The notes: a model not told the origin generated them from the sequence alone. 64,000 bases of DNA from Streptomyces sp. NBC_00414 (GCF_036038375.1 NZ_CP107935.1:5890001-5954000); one strand, 5' to 3'; shown: positions 49,450 to 58,383, counted from the stretch's first letter. Made by a program: numbers and translations.

Positions 49450-50805
49450 TCACCAGTGCGTGTCGACGGGCGGCAGCCATGTGTTCGCCTTCCAGTCGTT
49501 GTACGTCTCGCTGAATGGTTTGTCCGCAGTGCCCAATGCCTCGTGCGCGGCTGCGATCGCGTCGCTCTGCCCCAGGCTCTTGTCGATGACGTCGGCGCCG
49601 GTTCCGATGTACGCCCCGGCGAGGGACAGGCCGTATCCCGCGTTCGAACCGATACGCGTGATGTTCGAGACCGCATCGGGGAAAGCCTCCCCGTTTTTGG
49701 CGATGTTGGCGTACAAGCCGGCGGCCTCGTCATCGCCCAGGTGGGCCGCTTTCGCGAGCTTGCTGAGCTGCGGGGAATCCATGGACACCCGTCCCGCGTC
49801 GTCGAGGATCTTCTTGCGGATGAAGAGCCGCATTTCCTTGGCGAAGACCTTGGTCGCGTCGTCCGAGCTCGTGGCCGCGAGTCGCCCGAGCTCGTCCATG
49901 AAGCGCGAGTTGGCTCGGATGCCGTCCTTGAGCTTACCGACACGGGACAGCGCCGCCGCTGCTTTGGTGGAGGAACTGGCCCCCTTCAGAAGGGATACGC
50001 CGAGTCGGCCCATGCCCATGGTGACCAAACCGATGGAGTCCATGGCGACGTCCATCCAGCTGGCGTCCCCGGAAGCCACGAGAAGCATTCTGGTGCCCAG
50101 GACTAGAAGGCCCGCGACCACCAGAAAGACGGCGATGTTGAGGCCTGGGACAAACATCGCGATAACGCCCACGATTGTCGCGATCCACCCCAGTACGTCG
50201 ATGACGACCTTGATCCAGTCCGCGTTTTCGTGGACCCAGCCCTTGACGTTGTCCCACCAACTGTCTTCGATGGCGTCGTCGAGTTGGTCACGGATCTTCT
50301 TCGCGAAGTGGCGGGCGCGTTCATCCCGGTCGCCGCGGATACGGTCGAGCTGGTCGCGGAAATCCTGCAGTGGATCTCCGTCGGTCTCACTTCCGGAAGG
50401 CTTAGCCGCTTTGTCGTCTCCGGATGCCTTCTTGGCCTTCTCCGCATCGACCTCGTCCTGCTTCTCCTTGGCCTTGCGCAGAACCGCGTCGGCTTCGCCC
50501 TGGTAGTGCTCCAGGTCGTTGGCCCAGTTGGTGAGATGCCCGTGTACACGCTCATAGCGGGCGGCGACCTCGCGAAGATGCTTCTCCAAGACGCTGGACT
50601 CGTCTTTGAGCTTGGCGGCGTACTTGCCTTTGAGTTCGTCGTCGTCACCGATTCCGCGCAGCAGTCGGGACTGTTCACGGAGCGATTCCGCAACGCCCTT
50701 CATGTGTTTCACCTCGGCGCGGATCTCTTCGGAATCCCCGGGCACGGGGTCGGACTCCGCGAGCGGATGCCAGTCGCGAGGCCTGGCTTTAGACGATGCG
50801 ACCAC
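49450..50805 (-). CDS. Type VII effector-like protein, module 1
   Basis: A 451 aa protein. GTG 50805 is preferred because GGGGAG lies nine bases upstream; the frame is open to 50865. The start contains DWHPLAESDPVPGD, the head motif shared with the other two effectors. Residues ~25-150 are long helices with LKGKYAAKL in the place of the W-x-G turn, an LXG-like layout. A linker rich in Lys/Glu/Asp follows, then VHENADWIKVVIDVLGWIATIVGVIAMFVPGLNIAVFLVVAGLLVLG (two hydrophobic helices) and SWMDVAMDSIGL. The last ~170 residues match no toxin domain I know. It is probably exported by the eccC system. Confidence 0.8.
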   Translation of the reverse strand: MVASSKARPRDWHPLAESDPVPGDSEEIRAEVKHMKGVAESLREQSRLLRGIGDDDELKGKYAAKLKDESSVLEKHLREVAARYERVHGHLTNWANDLEHYQGEADAVLRKAKEKQDEVDAEKAKKASGDDKAAKPSGSETDGDPLQDFRDQLDRIRGDRDERARHFAKKIRDQLDDAIEDSWWDNVKGWVHENADWIKVVIDVLGWIATIVGVIAMFVPGLNIAVFLVVAGLLVLGTRMLLVASGDASWMDVAMDSIGLVTMGMGRLGVSLLKGASSSTKAAAALSRVGKLKDGIRANSRFMDELGRLAATSSDDATKVFAKEMRLFIRKKILDDAGRVSMDSPQLSKLAKAAHLGDDEAAGLYANIAKNGEAFPDAVSNITRIGSNAGYGLSLAGAYIGTGADVIDKSLGQSDAIAAAHEALGTADKPFSETYNDWKANTWLPPVDTHW

Positions 50806-50892
50806 TGGTTGTGTCTCCCCTTTGCTAAACTTGCCGAATCCGGTTCGCGACTGATGCGCCGCCACCAGGTCCCGGGCGCACGATAGGCAAGT

Positions 50893-51201
50893 TTACTTCT
50901 TCTTGCCCTTGCCCTCCTGGAGGCCCTTGGCCAAGTCCCCGTCCAGCCCGCCGAATCCATCCATGGTTGATTTGGCCAACTTGCCGACGGTATCGATGTT
51001 ATCGATCATCTTTGCGCGGTAGTCGTCCCAGTTGTCAACGAATTCGCCCATGGCGTCCGCGATATCGTCACTGCCCCAGTAAGGGCGCATGTCGTCCGCC
51101 CGGTTCCCGAGGTTATTGAATTCTTTCTTGAGATTCTTGAGTCGAGACTCGGATTCTGAGAGAAGTTCGACATTGACCCGGAGGTCCGCATCTTTACCCA
51201 T
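50893..51201 (-). CDS. WXG100-like protein, module 1
   Basis: A 102 aa helical protein: SESESRLKNLKKEFNNLGNRADDMRPYWGSDDIADAMGEFVDNWDDYRAKMIDNIDTVGKLAKSTMDGFGGLDGDLAKGLQEGKGKKK. The turn reads Y-W-G-S (W-G instead of W-x-G). The C-terminus FGGLDGDLAKGL aligns with the YEDLDNELAKGV end of the stand-alone WXG100 protein, with Phe for Tyr. It lies 87 bases before the effector gene, as LXG effectors have small helical partners in Firmicutes. It is probably that partner. The ribosome site is weak. Confidence 0.82.
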   Translation of the reverse strand: MGKDADLRVNVELLSESESRLKNLKKEFNNLGNRADDMRPYWGSDDIADAMGEFVDNWDDYRAKMIDNIDTVGKLAKSTMDGFGGLDGDLAKGLQEGKGKKK

Positions 51202-51959
51202 TGGTGACGTATCCCCCGTGACTTGAGATGACCCGATCGCGACGACGGCTGCCTGGACAGAGGCTCCTGCTCGCCCTGTTAATCCTGCCGTCCAGTGCCG
51301 GTAAGAGCGGACCGAGGTCGGCCTGACGGCAACTGGCACGACGGTATCTGTGGGGTGCGGTGTCTCGCCAGTACGGGTTCGACGGTAGAGCGTGGTGACC
51401 GCACCGAATGTATGTCGTTTCATTGGTTGACGTGTGCCGGTGTCAAATCGGTTGGTGGCTGGAAGCTTCGAGGTGGTGCCGGTCCGCGCGTGCCGGAGAT
51501 CCGAGGGTTGGAGGGTCTGACGGTCCGAGGTAAGGATTCCCAGGTCTGCAGCCTGAGCTGCCGTGGCGGCGCTGGCCCCGACGCGGGTGAGGGGTATGTG
51601 TGGATTCTGTGATCCAAGGCTCACGGGAAAATCGGACGGGTCGTGTTTGCAACACCTGTGAGGGTCCTCATGGCCGCCGACGTCGTCTGGTGAATGGTCG
51701 TGCGTGCGGGGTCGCTGGAGAGAGCCGAAGGGGTGCGTCAGTTGCCCCGTGAGGCAAGACGGCCCGGCAGTGGAGCCTCGGAGCGTTCGTCGGAAGGCTC
51801 GGCGACCAGGATCGGACTGTTGGTTCGATCCTGGTCGCGGCGATCCGCGCGGCCGAGAGAGCCCAGATTCCGGCCGGCGGTGTCCTCATGAAAGAGGGAA
51901 CTCGGCTCTCGACCATGGGGCGGTCCGATCGTGGAACGGAACGGAACGGAACGGCTCAC
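51202..51959. other. Long non-coding gap between type VII modules
   Basis: No gene is convincing in 758 bases, and GC content drops in the left half. Contents: upstream region of the WXG100-like gene (51202-51450); a perfect 13-bp inverted repeat at 51802-51814 / 51826-51838 (GCGACCAGGATCG and its complement, 11-base loop); and four GGAAC units in tandem at 51932-51951, just before the lipoprotein stop. The stem-loop could be a terminator or the end of a lost element. The region marks the junction between module 1 and the lipoprotein genes. Confidence 0.6.
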
Positions 51960-52619
51960 TCACTGGCACTTCGCCGCCTTCGTTTCGACGAACACCTTGG
52001 ATGCCCGCCACAGGTCGTCGCCCGTAGGGAACTTGATCATGATGATCCTGTAGTAGCCGAAGTCCTTGGGGCTGGCTTCGGTCTTGAGGACCTTCCCCGT
52101 TTTGACCTCTTTCCCGTAGAACTTGCTCGCGTCCGAGCAGAACGCGACTTCTACTGAGTTGCCGTTCGTGGTGGAGCGTGTGGTGGCGTCGAAGTGACGA
52201 CGAGTACCGGTGCCGGTCCAGCCGCCTTTGACCCACTCGTTGATCTGTACCTGCGCGTAGTGCAGTCCATCGCCGGTGAAGTACGTGGTCACAGCCGCGT
52301 CCTTCGCCGTGCGCTTGTTGACGCCCCGATAGATCGCACGGATGTAGTTAGAGGCGTCATCTATAGCCGCCGCCTCGTTCCTCGCCTTCGGCTTCTCCCA
52401 GTCGAAGACCAGGTTCATGTCCTTGGGCAGGGATACGTCCACGCCGTCGGGGTTGTCCCTGGAGGCTCTCGCCGGCTTCGCCGACTTCTCCTTGCCCTGG
52501 TCGGTGCCTGCGGTCTTGTTGTCGTCTCTGGACTTGTCGTCCCCGCCTCCGCACGCCGTGAGCAGCAGGGCTGCGGTCGCGGCGAGCGCGGCAGCAACAG
52601 GAAAAGAGCGGTGCTTCAC
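51960..52619 (-). CDS. Lipoprotein A of the triplicated family
   Basis: A 219 aa lipoprotein with lipobox LLLTAC (Cys23) and a Lys/Asp-rich linker (GGGDDKSRDDNKTAGTDQG). The domain starts DGVDVSLPKDMNLVFDWEKP and has NYIRAIYRGVN, ALHYAQVQINEWVKGGW-like and RSTTNGNSVEVAFCSDASKF segments, ending ASKVFVETKAAKCQ. Two close relatives lie at 53378 and 58380. Alternating strands and a first helix recall NTF2/SnoaL-like folds, an inference. Cysteines in AFCSDAS and at the penultimate residue could form a disulfide. GTG start within TTCACTGTGAA. Confidence 0.85.
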   Translation of the reverse strand: MKHRSFPVAAALAATAALLLTACGGGDDKSRDDNKTAGTDQGKEKSAKPARASRDNPDGVDVSLPKDMNLVFDWEKPKARNEAAAIDDASNYIRAIYRGVNKRTAKDAAVTTYFTGDGLHYAQVQINEWVKGGWTGTGTRRHFDATTRSTTNGNSVEVAFCSDASKFYGKEVKTGKVLKTEASPKDFGYYRIIMIKFPTGDDLWRASKVFVETKAAKCQ

Positions 52620-52656
52620 AGTGAACCCCCGTGAGTTTTAGACGCAACAGAACGCT

Positions 52657-53265
52657 TCAATTCGAACTGGCCAAGCTGGAGTGACCTGTTCGCGTACGCC
52701 GCCTGCTGCGGACCATGTCCACGGTGATCCACAGCGCGGCCGTGACGACCGTCGCCGCGAACCCGACCGCCCACAGCCAGGGCTGGGTACGGAAGGTCCA
52801 GCTGGGCGGTCCGGAGGGCCCTCGACCCCACTTGCCCGTGTCCTGGGCAACGAAGATCAACGAGATGAGCTGCAGCATCACCGCTCCGCACGCGACGGCC
52901 AGCAGCGTGCGACCGATCGAGCGGGTGGTGTGAGCCTTCCAGGATCCCCTGTTCAGGGCAGAGAGGGCCTTGACGAAGAGCATGAGCACGCAGGGCACGA
53001 GCGCTCCCGCGAACACGGCGAAGCCGTATGTGCCGCCCGGCCAGGCATCTTTCGCCCATTTCCACGTGTCGTCGCCCCAGTACTCACTCATGAAGCTGAG
53101 CAAGACGATCGGGGTGGCAATGGCAAGGAATACGAGGCAACCGAACAGCTTGCCGCCCTTGCCGGAGCCCTTGTCCCCACGCACCGACCCGCTGCCGGGC
53201 CGGTGTTCGTACTGAAGCGAGGGGGCGGCAGCCCTGCGCCTGCGGGGCTTGGCGGATCCTGCCAT
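52657..53265 (-). CDS. Four-helix membrane protein in the type VII accessory region
   Basis: A 202 aa membrane protein. ATG 53265 follows GGGAGG six bases upstream; ATG 53280 is weaker. A basic, Gly-rich N-terminus (AGSAKPRRRRAAAPSLQYEHRPGSG) leads to four helices: KLFGCLVFLAIATPIVLLSF, TYGFAVFAGALVPCVLMLFV, RTLLAVACGAVMLQLISLIFV and WLWAVGFAATVVTAALWITVDMV. It lies between lipoproteins A and B on the same strand. No family is recognised. Confidence 0.75.
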   Translation of the reverse strand: MAGSAKPRRRRAAAPSLQYEHRPGSGSVRGDKGSGKGGKLFGCLVFLAIATPIVLLSFMSEYWGDDTWKWAKDAWPGGTYGFAVFAGALVPCVLMLFVKALSALNRGSWKAHTTRSIGRTLLAVACGAVMLQLISLIFVAQDTGKWGRGPSGPPSWTFRTQPWLWAVGFAATVVTAALWITVDMVRSRRRTRTGHSSLASSN

Positions 53266-53377
53266 CTGGCTGCCTCCCATGGGTTGGGCTTCGGATTTCC
53301 GGCTTACAGGTCGCCCGGCGCGGACGCGCCATCGCGCCGCGATGTGGTGAGTGAGGGTGTGTCCGGGTGAGCGGCGT

Positions 53378-54040
53378 TCACCGGCACTTCGCCGCCTTCG
53401 TTTCGACGAACACCTTGGACGCCTGCCGCAGGTCCTCGACCGTGCTGAACTTGACCATGACGATTTTGAAGTGGTCGAAGTCCGAGATGCTGGGCTCCGT
53501 CGTCAGGATCTTCTTGGTCTTGATCTCTTCGCCGTAGAACTTGCTCGCGTCCGCGCAGAAGGCCACTTCCACGGAGTTGCCGTTCGTGGTGGAGCGTGTG
53601 GTGGCGTCGTAGTGGCGGAGAGTGCCGGTGGCGGTCCAGCCGCCCTTGATCCATTCGCTGATCTGGACCTGCGCGTAGCGGCGTCCGCCGTCGGTGGAGT
53701 ACGTGGTCACAGCCGCGTCCTTCGCCGTGCGCTTGTCGACGCCGCGGTATATGGCGCGGAGGTAGTTCGCGGCGTCGTTCATGGCCGCCGCCTCATTTTT
53801 CGCCTTCGGCTTCTCCCAGTCGAAGACCAGGTTCATGTCCTTGGGCAGGGATACGTCTACGCCGTCGGGGTTGTCCTCGGAGCCTCCCGCCGACTTCGCC
53901 GATTTCGTGGGCTTCTTCGTGCCCTGGTCGGTGCCTGCGGTCTTGTCGTTGTCGCTGGACTTGTCGTCTCCGCCGCCGCATGCCGTGAGCAGCAGGGCTG
54001 CGGCGAGCGCTGTGGCAGCGGGCAAAAAGCGGCGCTTCAC
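53378..54040 (-). CDS. Lipoprotein B of the triplicated family
   Basis: A 220 aa lipoprotein, very similar to A and C. Lipobox LLLTAC, linker GGGDDKSSDNDKTAGTDQG, then the same domain with NYLRAIYRGVDKRTAKDAAVTTYSTDGG and ending RQASKVFVETKAAKCR. It differs from A mainly in the C-terminal half (EEIKTKKILTTEPSISDFDHFKIVMVKFSTVEDL). GTG 54040 is chosen by alignment with A and C; the frame runs on to 54079. Upstream lies the 296 aa gene; downstream the membrane protein. Confidence 0.87.
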   Translation of the reverse strand: MKRRFLPAATALAAALLLTACGGGDDKSSDNDKTAGTDQGTKKPTKSAKSAGGSEDNPDGVDVSLPKDMNLVFDWEKPKAKNEAAAMNDAANYLRAIYRGVDKRTAKDAAVTTYSTDGGRRYAQVQISEWIKGGWTATGTLRHYDATTRSTTNGNSVEVAFCADASKFYGEEIKTKKILTTEPSISDFDHFKIVMVKFSTVEDLRQASKVFVETKAAKCR

Positions 54041-54118
54041 AGTGAACTCCCGTGAGTTGTGAATGCGTGCGAAAGCCACGACGACCTCCGTGGGACGAGC
54101 GGCCGCACGGCCCCGTGC

Positions 54119-55009
54119 CTACAGGTCACCGGGTGCCGGTTCCGCTGCCTCTCCCGAGGCGTCCATCAGAATCGTAGACGTACTGAAAACACCCTTTCCG
54201 GTCTTGGAACGAGTGGGGACTTCGACGAGGACGATGCCGCTTGGCAGCTTGATGTAGACGGGCGGGTGTGCAGCACCGCGCAGGTGCGAGACGAATCGCG
54301 AGACCCGCTGTTTCTGTGCTTCCGTCAGGGCGCTTTCTGGTAGTGCTTCCAGGTTTCCACAGAGGATTCCGGCGAGTTTCTCGGCGCTTGTCGGGTTGCC
54401 CGTGAAGAGACGGATCCAGGACTGGTCGGCGAAGGTGATGCGTGCATCCGCGCTGATCTCGCTGAACGTCATCTGCCGGGCTTCGGCGACATATTCCAGA
54501 GGAAACTCGCCCAGGACCTCGGCTTGGTCAGAAGCGCCGGTGCGGGTGCCGAGGAAGAGCAGCCGTCGGTTGGTCAGAACGAGATCCGTGCTGTATCCGT
54601 CCGGGCGGCGGCCCGGGTCCAGTTGCCACGGCACCGTACGGGCGAGAGCGCCAGGGGCGGCCCACAGCACGGGGAAGTCTTGGACCTCGTTCTCCGGTTC
54701 CTCCGGTTCTCCTCGCCCGGATACGCCACCGAACGGTGAACCCACGGCGCCACCGATGTTGGCGACGATGTTGGCGATCACCGGGATGGCGGTGAGGAAG
54801 CCACGGCCAGCGCGGCGGGCGGTCTGGTCGCCCGTCTTGTGTGGGGTGAAGACGGGGCCGGCGGGCCATCCCGTCAGCTCATTCTGGATGTCGTTGCGCT
54901 CGGTGTCCCGGAACCATCTGCTGCCGGACACCGCGGGTGCCACACCGGTGGCGAACTTGACGGTGATACGGAAGAGCAGTTCCTCGTCGAGGGCGGGGTA
55001 CCAGTCCAT
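54119..55009 (-). CDS. RWFRDTERNDIQNEL family protein, module 2
   Basis: A 296 aa protein of unknown function. It shares with the 61991 product an identical RWFRDTERNDIQNEL block, then GWPAG-x-V, DFPV-x-WAAPG-x2-ART-x-PWQLDPGR and a strand-rich part (TNRRLLFLG ... ITFADQSWIRL). A hydrophobic stretch at AIPVIANIVANIGGAV may associate with the membrane. The C-terminal third has PVYIKLPSGIVLVEVPT. The middle resembles PH/GRAM-like beta domains, an inference. The ATG overlaps the previous stop by one base (TGATG), so it is coupled to the 220 aa gene. Confidence 0.78.
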   Translation of the reverse strand: MDWYPALDEELLFRITVKFATGVAPAVSGSRWFRDTERNDIQNELTGWPAGPVFTPHKTGDQTARRAGRGFLTAIPVIANIVANIGGAVGSPFGGVSGRGEPEEPENEVQDFPVLWAAPGALARTVPWQLDPGRRPDGYSTDLVLTNRRLLFLGTRTGASDQAEVLGEFPLEYVAEARQMTFSEISADARITFADQSWIRLFTGNPTSAEKLAGILCGNLEALPESALTEAQKQRVSRFVSHLRGAAHPPVYIKLPSGIVLVEVPTRSKTGKGVFSTSTILMDASGEAAEPAPGDL

Positions 55010-55671
55010 CAGTGCGTCACCTCTCCTGTGTCGTCCCCCGGGAATTCCAATGAGCCGACGATTCCGGCAATGGCATGCGTGAACTCATCCCACTGGTCGA
55101 CAGAGGCTGTATCCAATGTGATCACAGCGGTATACGGGCCTGTCGCGAAAGGAATGTGTACCTGAATCTGTCCCATCGTCAGTTCCTCGTCCTTGCCGCT
55201 CTTCGTGTACTGACTGTCCACGATGAGCTTACGGAAGGAGATGACCGAGACCGCGGGGCCGCAGGGCAGGTCGAGCCATGTCACGTCGCGCAGGGGATCA
55301 GGACTCTGGACGGCGAAAATTCCTTGGGCCACGATGTCCTGGTCCGTGGTACCGGATTCGAATACGGCTACGGTGAGAGAACAGTGCGCCACGCCACCGT
55401 CTCCGATGTCGTACAGACCGATGCCGAAGAAGGAGACCCCGCCCGACAGCATCTCCTGCGCAGTCGCGCTGTACAGGGTGCTCGTGGCTTCCCACAAGCG
55501 CTCCTCGCCCCGCGGGTAGATGTCACGGACCAACCTCTTCACGGCTTCGGCCCGTTCGATCTCGTCCAGGGAGACCTCGATCGCGTGCATGCCTTGGGGG
55601 AGTCGGATGGTCATGGGTGGCAGGGCCACGCCTTCCACGCCCAGGACCTGGAGTTCGCCGGCATTGTCCAT
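55009..55671 (-). CDS. Effector-partner family protein, module 2
   Basis: A 220 aa soluble protein. Layout: a strand region PPMTIRLPQGMHAIEVSL, helix ERAEAVKRLVRDIYPRGEERLWEATSTLY, GVSFFGIGLYDIGDGGVAHCSLTVAVFES, and a C-terminus QVHIPFATGPYTAVITLDTASVDQWDEFTHAIAGIVGSLEF. The order matches that of the 48371 and 63181 products, although identity looks low. It lies directly after the 404 aa effector gene and overlaps the 296 aa gene. It could be a chaperone, adaptor or immunity protein; the sequence does not decide. Confidence 0.75.
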   Translation of the reverse strand: MDNAGELQVLGVEGVALPPMTIRLPQGMHAIEVSLDEIERAEAVKRLVRDIYPRGEERLWEATSTLYSATAQEMLSGGVSFFGIGLYDIGDGGVAHCSLTVAVFESGTTDQDIVAQGIFAVQSPDPLRDVTWLDLPCGPAVSVISFRKLIVDSQYTKSGKDEELTMGQIQVHIPFATGPYTAVITLDTASVDQWDEFTHAIAGIVGSLEFPGDDTGEVTH

Positions 55672-55727
55672 AGGGTGACTGTTTCTCTCTTGCGAACCGG
55701 GGCAGATCGGATCGATTACGGGGGTGG

Positions 55728-56942
55728 TCAGTTTCCGTAGTCGTTGTTCGCGATGGTGTTGGCCTTGTGGCCGGTGAGGGCAGATTTGATGGTCGCGTCC
55801 AGGGCGCGCCCTGCGTTACCGATCGGCGCGATCACTTCGGCGCTCTTGACGAACGGTAGCTTCGACCCGATCAGGTTGATTCCCTGGGTGCCGAGCCATT
55901 GTCCTTGGCGGACGTTCTGCAGACCGCTCTCGACGGCGAGAGTCATACGACTTCCCCCCTCGCCGAGTTTGATGACGGGGATCGTCTTGGAAGGACCGAA
56001 GAGAAAGAACATCTTGCTTTCCTCTGCGGCTCCCACAAAACCCGAGCCGAGCTTGGCGGCGCGCGCCCCGGCATTGGTGCCCTTGGCGAGCGCCGCGGTG
56101 CCGGTGAGTCCTTTGACGCCGGGCAGAACTCCGAGCGCGTCGAATCCGATATCGACCCAGCTGACGTCCGCACCCGCTGCCTTGGCCACCAGGTGGGTCA
56201 GCAGCGCGGCCCCGCTCGTGACCATCGCCGCAGCCGCGAAGACCGCGCCGATCGGTTCGAAGGGCGCGGTGATGATGGCGAGGACACCCAAGGCGCTGCT
56301 GATCAGGCTCAGTACGTCGCCGATCTGCTTGATGAGGTCGGCGTGCTCCTGGAGCCAGTCACCTACGGAGTTCCATGTGTCCGCAACCCCCTTGGTGAGC
56401 TTGTCCCAGAAGCCCGGCTCGTCCGGGGCTATGTCGCCCGCCTTGTCGAGTTCCTTGCTGATGGCGCCGGCGGCCCGCTTGTAGCGGTCCTCCAGGTCGT
56501 GGACCTTGCCGGTGACCTCGTCGACCGCGCCGGAAGCCTTGCCGAGTTCCTCGCTGCCCTTGCCGTCACCCTTCGCGTCGGCCTTCTGCTGGGCCGTCTC
56601 GCGGGCCTCCAGCTTCTCGCCGGCCGACTTCTCCAGGCGGTTCGCCTCGTCCTGGAAGTCCTGTAGCTCGTTCGCCCACCGGTGCAGCGCGCGCGAGGCC
56701 TTGTCGAAGGAGTCGTGGCTCTTGCTGATGAGCGGGGTGACGTCCTGGCCGACGTACTCGGTGAAGGCGACCGCCGTCCTGCCCTTCCAGGCGCCGGCCT
56801 CGATCCGCTCCAACTCCCGCAGTGTGGTGCCCAGATCGCTTGCCAGGCCCCCGAGCTTCTTCGCGAGGTCCCGGGTGTCGTCGACGTCCCCCGGCGTCGG
56901 ATCCCAGCCTATGTGGGTGAAGGCGGGGCGCTTGCCGGCCAC
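55728..56942 (-). CDS. Type VII effector-like protein, module 2
   Basis: A 404 aa protein. The head has GWDPTPGDVDDTRDLAKKLGGLASDLG, the PTPGD motif shared with the other effectors. W52-K53-G54 in EAGAWKGRTAVAF is a genuine W-x-G turn in a helical-hairpin N-terminal domain (~150 residues). Then come FWDKLTKGVADTWNSVGDWLQEHADLIKQ, a hydrophobic region (residues ~206-256) and SWVDIGFDALGV, matching SWMDVAMDSIGL in module 1. The last ~130 residues have no recognised toxin domain. The GTG start follows the WXG100-like stop by two bases. Confidence 0.83.
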   Translation of the reverse strand: MAGKRPAFTHIGWDPTPGDVDDTRDLAKKLGGLASDLGTTLRELERIEAGAWKGRTAVAFTEYVGQDVTPLISKSHDSFDKASRALHRWANELQDFQDEANRLEKSAGEKLEARETAQQKADAKGDGKGSEELGKASGAVDEVTGKVHDLEDRYKRAAGAISKELDKAGDIAPDEPGFWDKLTKGVADTWNSVGDWLQEHADLIKQIGDVLSLISSALGVLAIITAPFEPIGAVFAAAAMVTSGAALLTHLVAKAAGADVSWVDIGFDALGVLPGVKGLTGTAALAKGTNAGARAAKLGSGFVGAAEESKMFFLFGPSKTIPVIKLGEGGSRMTLAVESGLQNVRQGQWLGTQGINLIGSKLPFVKSAEVIAPIGNAGRALDATIKSALTGHKANTIANNDYGN

Positions 56943-56944
56943 GT

Positions 56945-57244
56945 CTACTTGTCCTTCTTCTTCGTCTTGAGGGACTCGGCGAGATCGTGGTCGAGCTTGC
57001 CGAACTCCTCGCCGATCTTGTTGATCATCTTCACGGCACCCTGTGTGTGCTTGCCGAGCTGTTTGATGCCGTAGCCCCAGTCGTCGGCGAACTCGTGCAC
57101 GTCCTCGACGAGTCCGCTCTCGCCGACCGCGGAGCCGTCCGCCCCGCGGAGCGTGCGGCGCGCGCTGTCCATCCGGTCGCTGATCGTCGAGAAGGTCTTC
57201 TTCAGATCCTCGAAGACGGTGTCCTCGAGGCGCAGGTCACTCAT
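56945..57244 (-). CDS. WXG100-like protein, module 2
   Basis: A 99 aa helical protein, MSDLRLEDTVFEDLKKTF ... VHEFADDWGYGIKQLGKHTQGAVKMINKIGEEFGKLDHDLAESLKTKKKDK. The turn region is D-D-W-G-Y-G, a W-G variant like that of module 1. The end FGKLDHDLAESL aligns with YEDLDNELAKGV, again Phe for Tyr. It is two bases upstream of its effector gene, so they are clearly one unit. Both this protein and its module 1 counterpart have Lys-rich tails (KTKKKDK, EGKGKKK). Confidence 0.85.
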   Translation of the reverse strand: MSDLRLEDTVFEDLKKTFSTISDRMDSARRTLRGADGSAVGESGLVEDVHEFADDWGYGIKQLGKHTQGAVKMINKIGEEFGKLDHDLAESLKTKKKDK

Positions 57245-57297
57245 GAGTACTCATAGCCACTCGTGTGGGGGACGGAGGGTCGGGAGGGGAAGGGAAG

Positions 57298-58383
57298 TCA
57301 GCGGTTCACCGACTGGATTTCCTCCACCGTGATGTTCTGGACCGCCTCGATCGTGCCGTCCGGCATGCCGACCGCGCCCGCCTGGCCCGTACCCGTCCAG
57401 CTGATCTCCCAGGTGAGGGCGGCCTTGAGGGGGAGCGTCTCGCCGCCGGAGGAGCGGCGGTAGATGATGCCGCAGGGCGGCGTCTCCCCGGCCTTGCCCT
57501 TGGCGTAGGGCTCGCCGATCTTGCCGTCGACTATGGGGCAGCCGCCGTCGGCCGGGATCGTCGTCGCGTCCGCCGTACCCGGGCTCAGCGTCAGGGATTT
57601 CGGCTTCGCCGTCGTGGTCGCCTGGATGTTGAAGCCGGGGACGTTGATCGCGGCTGTTGCCTGGACCTCGTCGAACACCGCCTCGTCCAGCCACGCCCAC
57701 GTCGGCAGGTTCACCTTGGTGATGGCCTCCGGGGCCAGCGTCACCTTGGTGCCGGGCAGTTCCATGTGCTGGTACGCGAGAGCCGCCAGCATCTCCGGAG
57801 TGATGGCCTGCTCGTACCGCGCGGGCGGGGCCTCGCCGTTGTCGACCCAGAAGGGCATGTCGGAGCATGCGGTCCGCTTGAGGTAGTCCGGCTCGTTCGG
57901 GTTCTCTACGCCGGCCCAGAACATCCCCTCGCCGTCCTTGTCGACGTTGTAGTCCTTGTAGCCGGGGGTGTCGGTCCAGCCGAACTCGTCCTCGTAGTGG
58001 CGCTGTGTCTCGCCGAGCGCCGCGCCTGCGTGACCGGCCATGCCGGGCTTGCCCATCTGGGACTTCAGGCTCTCGGACATCTTCTTCTTGAAGTCCTTGG
58101 CGCCCATGTACGGGGCGTACCAGCAGGAAGGCGGCGTCCAGTTGACGTCGGCGGACGCAACGTTTCCGGCATTGCCGTTCTTGGTGACGGCTCCGGAGTA
58201 CTGGACGCTGGCGGCGGCGTAGATGCCGGTGGAGTCCTTCCCGCCTTTTCCATCAGCGCTGGCGCCGGTGCCATCGCGGGGTGTCTCTCCCGCATGGGCC
58301 GGTGCCGCGAGGACGAGAGTGCCGACGGTGAGCGTCAGGGCGACTGCGCCAACGCTGAGTGGTGTACGCCGAGCCGCCTTCAC
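57298..58383 (-). CDS. Secreted protein of unknown function
   Basis: A 361 aa secreted protein. Signal peptide residues 1-31 end APAHA. The mature protein is Gly/Asp/Lys-rich at first, then has a conserved-looking core (SADVNWTPPSCWYAPYMGAKDFKKKM ... ACSDMPFWVDNG ... LPTWAWLDEAVFDEV) and a beta-rich C-terminus with TWEISWTGTG. Cysteines (five in the mature part) suggest disulfides. No membrane anchor. The GTG start overlaps the lipoprotein C stop (GTGA), so the two are coupled. No family is recognised; from memory, similar proteins occur next to lipoproteins in other Streptomyces type VII loci. Confidence 0.78.
   Translation of the reverse strand: MKAARRTPLSVGAVALTLTVGTLVLAAPAHAGETPRDGTGASADGKGGKDSTGIYAAASVQYSGAVTKNGNAGNVASADVNWTPPSCWYAPYMGAKDFKKKMSESLKSQMGKPGMAGHAGAALGETQRHYEDEFGWTDTPGYKDYNVDKDGEGMFWAGVENPNEPDYLKRTACSDMPFWVDNGEAPPARYEQAITPEMLAALAYQHMELPGTKVTLAPEAITKVNLPTWAWLDEAVFDEVQATAAINVPGFNIQATTTAKPKSLTLSPGTADATTIPADGGCPIVDGKIGEPYAKGKAGETPPCGIIYRRSSGGETLPLKAALTWEISWTGTGQAGAVGMPDGTIEAVQNITVEEIQSVNR

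Noticed and set aside
51802..51838. Perfect inverted repeat as insertion sequence ends
   Set aside because: The arms are only 11 bases apart and no transposase is near; a stem-loop is the simpler reading.
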